In this document: positions 12,395 to 26,300 of the stretch, piece after piece
Layout of the letters: each line of letters opens with the position of its first letter
How positions within the stretch are numbered: the first letter of the stretch is position 1
NCBI RefSeq assembly: GCF_040802235.1
Contig: NC_133158.1
Span: 41,730,001-41,794,000, forward strand
From: Manis javanica
Lineage: Eukaryota > Chordata > Mammalia > Pholidota > Manidae
DNA: 64,000 nucleotides
Direction: 5' to 3'
Notes under the pieces: generated by a model
What the model was told of the DNA's origin: nothing
The model's input: only the letters and a program-made list of their open reading frames with translations
The model's database searches: none
Program-made: the position numbers and the translations under genes

Positions 12395-12865
12395 CAATGA
12401 TGAGACTCCACTGATGTAACGAAGGTTGCAGGCCTTAAAGTGGGGAGATTATCCAGGACTATGCAGGTAGGCCCAGCCTAGTAACTGGAGCCCTTAAAAG
12501 CAGAGCAATGCCCCTGACTAGAGGCAAAGGTCGACGAGACAAGAGGCCCAAAGCATGAGAACAACACAACCCAGTCTCTGAAGGGAGCCGTAAGCCAGGC
12601 AGCACAGGTGGCACCTAGAAGCTGACCCACTGCCAGCAAGGAAATAGCAAATTCAGCCCTCTTGACTACACGGCCTCAAGTCCTACCAACAACCTGAGTG
12701 AGCCTGAAAACAATTCTTCCCTGGAGCCCCCCAAGAGTCGGGTCTGGCCAGCCCCTTGATTGCAGCCTTGAGGGGTCCAGGGTGGAGAAGCCTTGGAGAC
12801 TACCAGATTTCTGAACTGCAGAACTGAGATACTCAGTACGGCAACAATAGGAAACTAACACACCA
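12395..12865 (+). mobile_element. MLT-type (ERVL/MaLR) LTR, strongly decayed
   Basis: Shows 'gatgtaacgaaggttgcagg', 'gggagattatccaggactat', 'agcccttaaaagcagagcaa' and, near the end, 'tttctgaactgcagaactga'. These match the general plan of older MLT LTRs. Boundaries are approximate. Confidence 0.6.
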
Positions 12866-13399
12866 TCCTTCACACAGCCCTGGGTGATCCTTCTAAAGCA
12901 CCAGTGTGAAAACAGCTCCCTCTTGAAATTCCCCGATACCCACCACCTACGGTGGTTCTCAAATTGTGTCCAAAGGAACCCCAGGGAGCCTCACAGCGGC
13001 TTGAGATTACATAAGCATAGGATTATCATGTCTTCACATCCACCCATTTTCAAACCTGTTCTATATCAAACTTGAACACACTACAGACTCCCAAAATATT
13101 AAAACATTTATTCCAGGATAACTTATTTTTGTGCAGTCTTCATCCCAGAATAAAACCGGTGTTGTTCATCTATTTAATTATCAAGGCCCTTATGTTGCAA
13201 AGCAGGATGCATTTGTCCCCTGTACTAAAGAGCGCACGCAGGCTAGCAGGCTATTGGCGGCATGACTGCTAGGAAAGCGCTCGGGGCAGCGGCCTCCAGC
13301 TGGATGGTCACAGGCAAAAGCGCAAGGCGGATGAAAAGGAGGGACTCAAACCGTATCTTCTTGCTTCAAAAAAATAAAAACAAAATAAGCTAGAAAAAT

Positions 13400-14330
13400 T
13401 GGAAATGGCCACGTCTGGAGCGGCAGGGCCTCGCGTTCCCTCGGTCTGTGACCCGAGCTCGGGATTTCAACGAGAGCGCGCCCCGGGCGCTCCCGGTGTC
13501 CCCAGGCCCACTGCGGCAACGGCTCTGCGGGCACCGCCCTCCGAAACCCGTCGGGCCTTCCCGAGAACGGTCCCGAGGGCAGCAGGGGCGGGCATCTTCG
13601 CCCGCGGCGGGGGCTCGGGAGACGACGCCCCCCGGAAAGCAAGCACCTGCAGGAGGGCGCCCGCGGAACCCGCCAGCGGCCCCGGCGCCTGCGCGGAGAT
13701 GCCCACCCGCGCCCGCTTCTCCTCCGCGCCTACTTCCCCCGGGACGGTTGGCCCGCGCAGCTCGCCGAGGCGGGCACCGGCAGAAGGTGCCGGCGGGCGG
13801 CTCGCGGCTCCGTGGCGGAGAGGGCGGCACTGCCTGCGCGCTCCAAGTCCCGCCCACGCGGAGACAGCGCCTCGCCCGATTGGGCAGAGCCACACGCCGC
13901 CGGAGCGGGAGAGCGTCGTCGCGTCCGTGACGTGTCCCGCGGGCGTCGGGCAGGGACGGCGGCGTCGGCAGCAGTGTCGGCGGCGGCGGGTGGGAAATGG
14001 CGGAGTACTTGGCGTCCATCTTCGGCACCGAGAAAGACAAGTGAGTGAGAACCGCCTTCCGGGGCTCGGGCCGGGAAGACGGGCGAGCGCGGGCGGGCGC
14101 GGCGGCGGGGCCGGGGCTGCGGCGGGCAGGCGGGCGGGGGAGGGGCGCGGCGGCCCTTCCGGCCTCGGAAGCCGCTCGCCGCCGCCTCGTGGGCTCTCGG
14201 GCGGGCGGCGGGCTTCCGCTCGGCGGCGCGGCGCGGTCTCGGTGGACTGGGGTTCCTCGGGGCCCGCTCGCCTGTGGGCGACTCCGGGCCCGCGCCCCCG
14301 GCTCTCGGAAGCGGTCTCGAGTTGTGCTGA
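13400..14330. promoter_or_regulatory. U2AF1: CpG island and promoter of U2AF1
   Basis: Very CpG-dense against an AT-richer background on both sides. TATA-less. An inverted CCAAT box (ATTGG, 13,879-13,883) and a CRE-like TGACGTG (13,928-13,934) lie 120 and 70 bp upstream of the start codon. These are typical of a broad housekeeping promoter. The transcription start is probably around 13,900 but is not fixed by the sequence. Long open frames on both strands here are a by-product of high GC. Confidence 0.85.
13997..14040 (+). CDS. U2AF1: U2AF1 exon 1 (coding part)
   Basis: Starts [14 protein letters not shown], identical to the N-terminus I recall for human. The ATG is the first in the expected context (GGGAAATGG). 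The donor GTGAGT follows at 14,041. 44 nt, leaving two bases of a Lys codon. Confidence 0.95.
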
Positions 14331-17300
14331 AGTTGTCAGTATTAACCGGGTTCTCCAACTTTGAGCCTTCAGTGTCGAGTAGGGTACGCTGGGGTACAAA
14401 CCTCGCCCCTGTTAAGCCGTTAGGTAACTTAAGGTTCTGTTAGGGTTGTATCCGCTTAACAAGCCTTTTGCGTGTTTAAGCTATGATCGGGCCGGTCATA
14501 AGAACCCTTGATTGGACTGGGTTAAGTAGTCATAAAAGACGTAGGCTGCTTTTAAGATGTACAATTCAAATATATGGAAAAAGGTATCCTCCCCGCCCTT
14601 TTAAAGATTGCATGCCTTCCCCAATCGGGTTAAAGGTAAAATTTTTTAAATTTTATTTCGTCACCTTGGCATGTATTCATTTCCAGTGGATTGAAGTTTA
14701 GACTACCGGAAATGTTTTCGGACATTTGGAAGATAATTCTTACTTTGAAAATCTAAAGACTAAGCATCTGGCTTGATCTACTTTTTGAACAGTGTACCAT
14801 CTTGGCGTTCTTCACAGTTGTACAAGAATTATGTGAATATACGTTCGTAACGGGAAACCCTAAGTTTGTCACAATGTTTCATACCACTTTTTCAAACGCT
14901 ATTTAAGTTGTTTCTGTTTTACAGGGTGCAGTCTGGTAAAATGTCTTACACGTGATTGACTCTCCTGTGTTGCTTGGAGAGGGGGTTATATTTTTTCTTA
15001 GCAAAAATCACAAGAGAAAGTCATAATCACTCTAGAAGTATTTATTGGATGTCATGCCAAAGCCAATTTCTGGGGACTCAAAGTGGATAAAATCTAGATC
15101 TTGTTCTCAAGGAATTCAAGGAGAGAAGGGATACTTGTCCTGTAAAAGATACCTCTATGCGTTAAATTTAACTGAAAGGGGTTTAAATGCAAAAAAAAAC
15201 AAAACGTGTAAACTGTTGTGGAAGGGGTGTGCTCCCTGGATGCTGTGGGCTCGCAGAGAAGGCATTTGGGGGAACGTGCTTTGAAACATGATCTTGAATG
15301 AATGGATCAGATGTGCTGGGAAAAGAGGCTTCTCTGAGCATAAGCCGAAGTACATGTGTGGATAATTTCACCCTTTAGCTTATTTTCCTATGGGTCCTGT
15401 TTTCTGCTCCATGAGGTTTATTTTCCTTGTTCTTGTAAAAAGCTATGTATCAGGTGGTATCTTCACTCTTATTCTATAAAACTCAGAACTTTATTCCAAT
15501 AACATTTTTTATATTCCTGCTATACATAACCACATTTCAGCCTGTCAGAGCTATATGGTAGAAGTCATGACTTTATTTCAGGACTAGATTATTTAATCCA
15601 GGTTACTCATATTCTCATTTTAGGGAGATGGGGGTTTTAGTTGCCAAGAAACCAATATCAACTCCTAAAAAGTGATGATGATGATTCTTGGTAACTTTTA
15701 AGCTAGAGGTAAAATATGTCTCTACAAATTAAAAGTAGGTAAATTATACTTTCAACATTAAGGACATTTTCTAAGTGCAATTATAGATTAATCTTTCTAA
15801 TATGTAATAGTCACACCTTTTATATCTTTTTGTTTTATTTCAGTAGTTTAATAAACATCACTGAAGTTTATTGCTAGAAAAGTCGGGACTAATACACTAA
15901 ACTCAATCATTAACTGGACAGTATGAAATGAAAGCTATTTCTGGAAGTGCAGTAACAAGGACTGTTTTAATTCCATAGAATAGTTGGATATTAATTTGTT
16001 CAGGCAGGGATTTTGCCCATTCTGGGTATTTTTTAAGTAAACTCTTTTTTTTTTTTTTGAGTGGACTCCCTGAAGACATAATGTTATATATATACAAGTT
16101 AGATGATCTAAACTAAGATCTAAAAGTTTGCAAGTAAATACATAATAATTATTTTCCTCTCCTGATAAATTCAGGTGTTTTCATCTTTATTGCTAACTAA
16201 TAATAAATTAATAGCTAGTTTGATCTTCATGGTCCATCAGATTTCATTGAGATCCTTCAGTCTTACCTCTGGATTGGCTACCTAAACATGGCACTTGCTA
16301 AAAAAATGAATCTATAGGGTAACCTTCCTGCCTCTGCAAGTCTAAATTTGAATGGGACCCATCTAATAAGATTTCATAATCCATCACAGATCTTCCAAGC
16401 CACCTGGTACTGCTGTTACACTGGCTGGATTGCTAATTTTGATCTGAATTGTCTGAGTATTTAACAGTATTAAGGGATGGCTTTTCTTTGGTGACAGAAG
16501 ATGACCTTAGATAGTTCTACAGGCAGGTTGAGTTCCCTACTGGGTCTTCTCAAGTGTATTTAAACCAAGAGAATTACTACTTTAGGCCTATTTTTGGATG
16601 TTTGCTATTGGTCTAGTGTCATTGTTGAGAGGAGCTAGAGTTTGTTTTTTTATTTAAGTAATTGCATTTAATGAGCACTGTGAAGGAGGCTCCCGTGCAT
16701 TATGTCCAATCCTCAGGATAATGCCAGGTTGGCATTTTCCTCATTTTATAGATGGCCCCTGAGACCCAGAGAGGTGGGTGGCTTGCTCCAACCCACTCAG
16801 CCAGTAGCAGAGTCCGGATCTTGACCCTCCCTGCACTGCGTTGGTGTCTTTGAGAGAGGGGAAGACTAGAGAACAGAGATTCTAAGTGAAATTCAGTCTT
16901 AGACTCATTCAATACATGTTCAAGAGAAAACAAGCGATCAGTGAAAGTAGTTGAAAGGAGGGGGTTTGAAAGAGAAGGAATGGGTAGAATTAGAGCCCTT
17001 TGCATTGACAGCGGTGTATTTGCAGTGAGCCAAGTGAAGCTAAGTGGTCCTAAACCACTGGAAGGGGGAGGGTCTTGCCACCAATAAAAAACCACATACC
17101 TATGTTTTTGTGAAGTAAAAGAAGAATACTTTGATAGCCTATATCATGCTTATGTATCTCCTTCTGTTGGTTATTGTCTCAGGAAAATAATCAGCTCTTA
17201 TTTTCCTTTACAGAGTCAACTGTTCATTTTATTTCAAAATTGGAGCATGTCGTCATGGAGACAGATGCTCTCGGTTGCACAATAAACCGACCTTTAGCCA

Positions 17301-20300
17301 GGTTTGTTTGTTTTTCTTTTTTTTTTTCTGTTTTCATGTAAATTATCAAAACTTCATGTACTTTACAGAGGCAGTTAATAATTCCCATGTGTTAAGCAGG
17401 TCACTTTTTTTCTCTAGGTGTTTTATTTTCCACTCGTGTTCATAAGTGAATGTCTTATTTAAATGGGAATGAGGCAGGTGAACCACCCACAGTAGAATGT
17501 ATGAGAGCACCAGTTCCTCTTCAAAGTTCTTTTTAAAAACTTTAAAAAGAGGTTTTAACGTTTGCATGTTGGCTGTGACTGGCACTCTCTGCCTTGTCAC
17601 CTTCCCTGCCCCTCTAATAGACATGGGTCCAGAGGGGCAGCCACACCAGCATTGACGTGGCCTCTTTCCACTCTTTCCGGTAGGTGCAGAGCGGGCTTTC
17701 TGCCCTTTGCCCTCTCCAGGCAGTAGAGGTGGCCTGTCAGCAGACCCACCATGCTGTGCACTTGGGTCCCTGGTTCTCCTGGGTATGTCCTCTATAGATC
17801 TCTAGTTGAGGGAACAGCAAGTTGCATTGTAACACAGAAACATTAAAAATTAAACTTAACATTGGACATTTATTTTGTTATTTGTAGCCATTCCGTTCAG
17901 CTCATAGACCAGTACCTGTTCTCTTGGGCTTAGCTCTGTTGTGAGTTCAGATCAATCAAAAATAGTGATTTTTGATGTTTACTTTTGGTTAATTGAAGAA
18001 AAGGCAGGGGTTTGCACCCATGCATGATCACTGACAAATGAAAGGGGGAAAGCACCTCTCATAGGAACAGAAGACCCCGCCCATGTTTACCCAAACATTG
18101 GGAATTAGAAAAATCTACATATTGGTCTTTCTAGACTGAGGTCTGTTGAGCAGCTCCTAGCCAGCCCTAAGGTCTGGGTGTGAGCCGCTGAACCATGGGG
18201 TCACTGTTTTGTGTGGCCCTTGGAAGTTGCTGGACTCTGCCCTGGAGCGCACATCTTTCTGTTCATGTTTTAAACTCCTAACAGAGCAGACATTATGTTT
18301 TACTATAAGTATTTAGGAAAATCAGCCAATTGCTGTAAGAAAGAGAGATTAGTATTTTCTAGTTTAAGCCCATAGAAAACCCCATAGTTTAATGTATTTT
18401 TAGAAGGGGTGGTGATGGCTTCCTTCCCCCACTACCCCGATGGCCAAATGGTTAGTATAACAAGAATCTGCCTTTTAATGGTTTTGAATATATCTGTTCT
18501 TTGAATTTCAAAGTATTGGAGAACTTGCTTTAAATTGTCTGCTTACTGTAAATTTTTTTTTAAGTGCTTTGACTCATGAACCAAATCTCCCCAGCAATCC
18601 AGTGGCTGTAGATTGGGCAGTAACCAAGCATCTTAAGTGGCCACTGAATTCTTTGATTGGAGGGGCATTACTTGGAGATGTACCAGGTGTTGGGCTGAGA
18701 AATTGTCCCTTTACAGAAGTTTTCTCTAAGCTACCCCAGAGATGCTTGGTTTGTTTTCTTTCTGGGTCCATGACTACCTCAGCAGTTAATATGAGTATGT
18801 GGGCAAAACAGGGCGGTGGTTCCATCCAGTTGGGTGGGTGAGTTGTAGGTGTGAACATGGGTATCATGCTTGGATTTGCCTGGTTGGGTGGTTGGTTTTA
18901 GGTGGTCCTGCCCACCCCTGATTTTAGTGGAACTGCATTGCTCCCTTTAATTAAACAGCCACTGCCAGATGGCCTGAATGAGAACAAAAATGAATTTCCT
19001 ATTGTGACTGGGCTCAGTAAAACTTACGCCAGAGTTGTCACACACTTGTGATTCCAGCTGAAAATTGAGTCAGGTCAGCTTTGGGAAGCTTCCAAGGCCT
19101 GAGATAAGTTGACTCCGGGCAGTGCTCACAGCTGGGAGAAGATGCCAGGCCCTGAATGGAGGGTCTGCATGCCACGCCTGGGCCGTCTGGCTTTTGGGCG
19201 CTCCTCCCAAGCGGGACTCCTTTCCCGCAGCAGGCCTGTGCCAGGGGGGTACCTACACGGCCTCTCCCCTAAAACATAACTAGAAATGGGGCTGACTGGT
19301 GTCTGTGAAACCACTTATAGAAGGCTTTGACAGGTGTTGAGACATTTTTCCTAAATCATTTGGTTTATTGGTTCAGCCTGTAAGTCTCTGTGGGTTTCTT
19401 TTTAAGCTGCTTGCAGTGATGTGGACATTAAGATTCATGTACTATATTAGCCTACTAACTTAAACATGGTTTGTTTTTTCAGACAACTTGATATTAAGAA
19501 GAACGGTACAATGTAAGGTTTCAAGTCTGCCTGATCCAGTTTAAAGCACAAGGGCTAAAAGGATTTTTCCCTTAAAAGAAGGATTGGAAAAGAACAAATG
19601 TTTAAGCTATTGTATTATGTAAACAGAGGTCCTGCCAAGCAAATGTAACGTGATATGTGTCTGTGATGCTCAGGAAACCCATTGGGTGCACCTGTTTCCT
19701 GCGAGACCAGAGAGCTTGATGGACTGCATACAGTTGACTTACACATTTGGTTTTTAAAAATAATTTTGTATTGGGAATATGATTATAAGGTGAATTTTTT
19801 TACATCTTAGTGGCTGCTAGCTTGAAGTATAAGAAAACGTTAGTGTTGCATTATTTATCTTGGATTAAAATACTTCAATAATGTGGGACTACTCAAAAAT
19901 AATTTCTTCTTGGTTGCTGGCTGACTTGACCTAAGTCACTGCTCAAACTCTGTTTTCATAATATGATGGTTTGGGTGTATTCTTCAGAAGACAAGTGTCT
20001 GGCTTGCGGGAAACAACAAACAAGCATTGAGCCATTTGCAAACAAGTTGTCTCTTTGCAATTGTCTGATATATGCACAGCAGCCAGTAGAATTCCCCTTT
20101 TTATTTTTTTTTCCCCGCAGACCATCTTGATTCAAAACATCTATCGTAACCCCCAAAACAGTGCACAGACGGCTGACGGCTCACACTGTAAGTCCCACAG
20201 TTGGAGAAATTTTTTTCAAACAATGGTGTTAAAGAGCCCACTCTTAATTGAGACAAATAGTGTTGGCTTCTGAGCTGCTGACATAGAGCTGTTGCAAACA

Positions 20301-23300
20301 GGACAAGGCGATGGACCCAGGCCCTGGTGCATACAGCAAGAACTTGATAGTCGGCCACGTTCAGGAGGCTGTGCTAGGGAAGGTTGCTGGCTGGGCTGCC
20401 GCCTCTTGTTGGCATTTGTTACTGAGAAGGGGCCTGGCCATGTGACATTTGAGCATTGTCAGCCAATCATTGGTCTTTACAGTGACTGGACCCCTGGCTT
20501 TATTAAGTTCTTTCTGTAACATTAAAAATCTTAGGAGTATTTAGGAATCAATAAGGTAAGTTGCCCAATAAGTGTGGGTTTTATTTCACCATTACAATTT
20601 TTCTTCCAGGAAGTGGAGATTTCATGATATGTAATTATTGTATTTCTCTAATGCAGTAGTTTTGTCATCAGTTTGGCACTTTGCTTTCTCAGTTTGTTAA
20701 AAGTTTTCTGTAACCTCTAAGAATATTTTGGTAGTAGTCTCCCAAGTTGTTTGCACTCGTAACTGGATTGGAACTTTGAAATAGAGAGTTTTTACATTCT
20801 GTTACCAGAAATACAATATCAGCATATCATGGAATCTCTGTCATCGCAGAGTTAGGGTGCTCCAAGACAGCCATCAGCTAAAGAGAACATCTCTGCTTCA
20901 AAAGAAAATAACTTACTCTTTTTTCAGCACTGAGTCTTGACTGAAGTGATCGCCACAGGAAACCGGTTAAGTGTTTAAATTTAATTTTCCATAATATAAA
21001 GTTGTTGCGTTTTGTATTTCAGACCATTGCCCTCTTGAACATTTACCGTAACCCTCAAAACTCTTCCCAGTCTGCTGACGGTTTGCGCTGTAAGTTCATA
21101 CAAGTTCCTTCCCTGGTTCCCTGGGCTTGCGTGTCAGAGCTCAGTGTCCACTCCATCAGTCTGCCGCTGTAGTGTCAAGGACCGCCTTCGCTAGAGGTGT
21201 TGCGAGCTTTTGTCCCACTGACCCCATGGAAACCTGTTTGAGATTGGGGCTCCTGCCCACCTATTTAAGAATGAGCAAAGTGGCTGGAAAAGATGCCCTC
21301 TCCAACGGCCTGGAGCCGCTGCTCTTTCTTCCCTTATTTACCTTGACCGTCATCCCAGGGGGAGAATGTACTTGGAAGTAAATGTGGAGTTACATTCTTC
21401 CCTCTTAAAAGCAACAGTATTTGAAAGTTTCTTTTACTTTAAAAAGATTGTTCTGAAAATATTTTTCAGGTTTTATTAGACTTTTTTCCTTAGACTCCAT
21501 TTCGAGGTCATGGTGTAATTGTGAGAGCATCATTCAGAGGTGCTTCTCCAGTGAGGGCCTTCTGAGTTGCACTGATCCCCTGAATTGTCCTCAGCACCAG
21601 CCCTGTGCCAACTATCTCCAAGTTCAGGAGCTAGTCCATTACATTTGGTGGGGAAAGAGAGCAAAACCGGGCATTCAGCACATTACCAATTTCTTCCCAT
21701 AGTGGGAAATGCTAAATTTCAGTTATGCACATTGCATTTACTGCGGGGTATCTTTTAGAGAACAGACTATGTATTACTGCGATTGTAAATGTCGAGAAAG
21801 CTAAAACTTAAACTTATAACTCTTGAGCTGTAGATTCAATTTAATCCTCTGGATAAATTGAACTGAATATTGTGGACTCTTGTTAAATTCAAGGGGTCCA
21901 AATCAAAAGGTAGATGCTTCTCATTCACCCATTTGTTCAAAGCTGTAAAAATGAACAGATGGCACTCTGACAAGGCACCCCTGAACAGCCCAGACCCAGA
22001 TCAAGTATCCTGGGCCTGGCGCCCCTCAGTTTGTAGGTTGACCCATACTGGGTAAAATTACCCCAACAGGCACCCCCTGGGGCCAGCTGGTAGGCGCCCT
22101 GGTTATGTGCATGGGCAGGTATGTCTGTGCACGGGGTACTTGTAAATTTTCCTGCCAAGACACTAACTGGTTTTTATTGCTAATCCTGACCTAAATAGTA
22201 GAGAGTTAGTTTCTTATCTGAACCTAGTGGTAGTGGGATTTATTTGGTAGCCCTTGGTTCAAAACACCTGGTTTTTGTTATATTTCTTAAGGAAATAAGA
22301 AACTTCCTACTGAGGTGGAGGGGAATGTTTATATATGGACTTATTAAATAGTTTTTGTACAGCCCTGCCCTGGAGTAAAAATGAATGAAAGTAGATAACT
22401 GAGTAACAACAATTAATAATCCTTTGCCCTGATGGTCTACGTGGGGACTGCATATGCTTTATTGACAGAAGAATGTCGTGTTAGTTTCTTTGTGTCTTTA
22501 TCTGCAATGCACAGTACTCTGATTTTGCGTATGCTACAAAATCAAAGCTTAGCCATACTAAATTGTCCAATTCTGGGGTCCAGATTGTACAAATTAAATG
22601 AAGTCCTGAGTTTGCACTCTAGGAAGAAAATCAATCTAAGTTGATAGAAACATTTGGCAACAAACTTTTCCAATTAAATTTCAACCAGGCAGTTCATCAT
22701 TTTCCTAAAATGACTGGCTTTTTAACACATCTTTTCATCTGTAGAAAAATAAACCTCTTGTGTTTGGATTAACCTGAAATATGAATCCCAGTTTAAGAAT
22801 GTTTCTGTAAGAAAACTGGGTATTTTTCAAGTTGTATTAATTAAAAATAATATATATTGAGTCATGTACATGATTTTTCAGTTGACCATGTACATGATTT
22901 ATCAGTTGACCAGTTTTAATCACTCATCTCTGCCTTTCAAGTCATTTTGCTTGACTCAACAAAATTTAAGCAGAGGGCAGAAGATAAAATGTATCAAGCA
23001 TTTTCCAAAACCAACTTTCCAGAAGTTGCTGAAATACAGTCATCTGTTACATAGTAACAGGATAAAAAAAATCACCAGAACTGCTCATCACTGCTAAAAT
23101 TTTGAGCATGTAAACATTTATCTCTTCTCATTTTTTTCTGGTGTGAAGAAGGAAATTAATTTTGAACATTAAAATATGCCCTTTGGATTGGGCTTTGCTG
23201 GACTAGCGTCTCTGTTGTTTAGTTAATTCCTACTCAGGGAAGGAGATAAGTACGTTCGTGATGGCTCTTAAATTGACTGGGCTGTCAGGAGGAGGGGTTG

Positions 23301-26300
23301 CCTGATTCATTCAATAAACTGTGGGTTCTAAAGCAAGCTGGATTCCTGGAAATTCAGAAGTTCCTAAAATGCAGGGAGGCCAGCACCCCACCCACTACAG
23401 ATTAGAAAGCACATGTCAATCATTTTCACAATCAGAAGTTTGAAGTTCTTAGCCTTAAACTTAACAAGGTTATCAAGAGAGCTGGGATGCTGCTCGAAGG
23501 CACACAGTCTGGAGGGAGCCCTGTGCCACAGCCCAGATGCCCTCGGTGGCACATGCTGGATGAGGCTGCCAGTCCAGGAGTGTGGCCCATGGGTGGGAAC
23601 AAGTGAGGCTAAGCTGGCCCAGCCTCGAAGCTGCTCAGGCCTTTGCAGCCTCCCTGACCATCAGTTTACTGACACACCAGCCTTATGGCTTCTCAGATTT
23701 AGGTTGAGAGAACTCTAGAATTTGAATGGTAAAGTTTGGTAGAGAGAATGACAGTGGGGATAGAATGTAAATTTGCAAAATCTACCCACAACTGAACATG
23801 ATTTCACTTAGTACATGTGAATTATGAAGAATAAACCTGGAGAACTAGTTTTGGAACGTAAAATAAGAATGCTTTCTTCAACAAAGCATTGTAACCTTCC
23901 CTTCATTCAGAGGACATTCAAAATACTGTAATTGAACTTGGTAATTACACTACTGAGTCTTTATGGTCATTTGGGTTTTAATCACATCAGAAAACTCTAT
24001 AGTATTCTGTGTGGCTGATAATCTGTGAAGGAAACTAGTCAGGAACATAAGCTCTTAATCACTTACCCTGATTTCGGTTTTCATTTTAACCTAATAAAGC
24101 AGGGGAAAGCAGTGATTACTTGGCCTCTATTTTAAATCTTAAAAAGAAGAAAATTTTCATTTAAAAATTTACTAATTTGAGAGCAACTTTTTCCTCACAC
24201 TTTCTGAAAATGTGGCCCTTTGATGCTGATTAAAACTTGTGATTTTAATAGCCAGAATTGAGACTGTCGTAAGGGGCATTTAAAAATCTGGCCACACTTC
24301 AGAATTTTAACAGTGAGCTGTGATGCAGTATCTCCAGTGCTTGGGGAGAAGGCAGCTCTGTTGTTTCTCTCTAGATAACCTAATGTGTCACTGTAGCAGT
24401 TTGAGTTTGAGCACAGAGCTTGTGTGCCTGGTTCCCTGTCTAACCAGCAAGACCTCTGTTGTTTGCAGGCGCTGTGAGCGATGTCGAGATGCAGGAACAC
24501 TATGATGAGTTTTTTGAGGTGAGATACTATTTGAAACCAATAGACCTGTTTACCTTCTGTAGTTAGAATTACAGAAGGGGTTAAAACTTCTCCACTAGTA
24601 AAAATATTTAAACATGAATTATGTTCATTGACTTACCTTTAGTCTCTGATCCTTAAACCACTGTTCCTCCTTGCAGGAGGTTTTCACAGAAATGGAGGAG
24701 AAGTATGGTGAAGTCGAGGAGATGAACGTCTGTGACAACCTTGGAGACCACCTCGTTGGGAACGTGTATGTCAAGGTAGGGAAAGTTCACGCGTAGGAGT
24801 GGAGATAAGGATGCTCGCCTTAACTCTCAGCTGTTAACCTTGTGGTCGCCAGTGGTCAGTACTGTTCATGGACTGGGGTGCACTGGCTCAGGCCTCCACA
24901 GGCTGTGGCCCGTACATGGCCTGGGGGTGCCAGGAGGATAGAGGGCACCGTGGGCATTGTCCTCTCAGTCTCGGGTATTGTTGCAGGTTTGGGTTACAAG
25001 CTGTCTCAACTGGGGGACAGAAGCTGGTATATGTTTGTTTGTTTTTTTAAACTTTCATTACCTACACAGAGCATCCCATTTGCTCTTTTTGACCAATTGA
25101 ATTTGGAAATCAAGGCGACATTTACTGTGGTGTTGGACCGGCACAGAATGAATCTAATTGTAAATACAGGCTCTTAGTTTTCAAGTTGCTCTGCATCATT
25201 CCACCTTAGTTACTTCGCACAAGCATACTTGGATCGGTATTTGAAAATGTGTCACTACAGTGTGGGTGCCAACCGTTTTTGTGTCATCTTCTCAGTTCCG
25301 CCGCGAAGAAGATGCAGAAAAGGCTGTGATTGACTTAAACAACCGTTGGTTTAATGGACAGCCTATCCATGCCGAGCTCTCCCCTGTGACCGACTTCAGG
25401 GAAGCCTGCTGCCGCCAGTATGAGATGGGGTAGGTGTCGGGGATGCTTCCCCGGCATCAGGATGCGGGAGGGACGTGACGGCGGGCGTGACGTGACAGTG
25501 GGCGTGACGTGACGGCAGTCGGTTCTTGCCCACAGAGAGTGTACTCGCGGAGGCTTCTGCAACTTCATGCACTTGAAGCCCATCTCCAGAGAGCTGCGGC
25601 GGGAGCTGTATGGGCGCCGGCGCAAGAAGTGAGTACAGCCATGTATGTGGTGGGCACGTGGCTGTGTTCTGGGGGTCCCAGAACGTTTTTTGAGCAAAGC
25701 TTGGCTGAAGTGTCATTTTTGTTCTTTAAAAGGCACTGCCTAGAATGCAGTGCATATTTTAAAATACAAAAACGGGCTTCTTAAAGAAGAATTTCCCCTG
25801 TACACACTTTCCTGCTTCTCAGGTAGGGATCAGATCTTCGGAACGAACCATAAAAATCAGGTTCATGCGTGCAGTATTTAATTTTCTCAGGCCTCATAAC
25901 TCCCCTTACAGTGTGTTTCTGTTGGGGTGTCTTGATCTGTGTTGATCTGGGCACGGGCCTTTGGTGGATGTCGGGGGGAGGGGGTTGGCAAGGCCCCTGT
26001 GGCCCACAGCAGAATCAGGTACAGCCTGCGTCTGTCTAGTCCTGGTGTTTAAATGCAAACCGTGTGCCACAGGGCAGAGAAAACCAAGACATCAATATAA
26101 AGAATCACTTGTTCTTCCTCAGGTGAAGCACAGGCCCCAGAGCGGTCCTCATCCCTCTCCTGTTAGACACATACCAGCAAATGCAGACGTTGTTGGTGAT
26201 TCTGTTTTACTGTCAACAAAAGGCATGGGGGGGAAAGAACCCCGTTCTCCCCTGCAAAACTGGCCTGATGGACACAGTTGCTAGTGAGCGTCTGAGGGGA

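Noticed and set aside
13390-14399. Three overlapping frames of more than 300 codons on both strands at the U2AF1 promoter
   Set aside because: They lie in a CpG island where stop codons are rare, are low-complexity Arg/Pro/Ala/Gly, overlap each other on both strands and match no domain. The real coding part here is only 44 nt.
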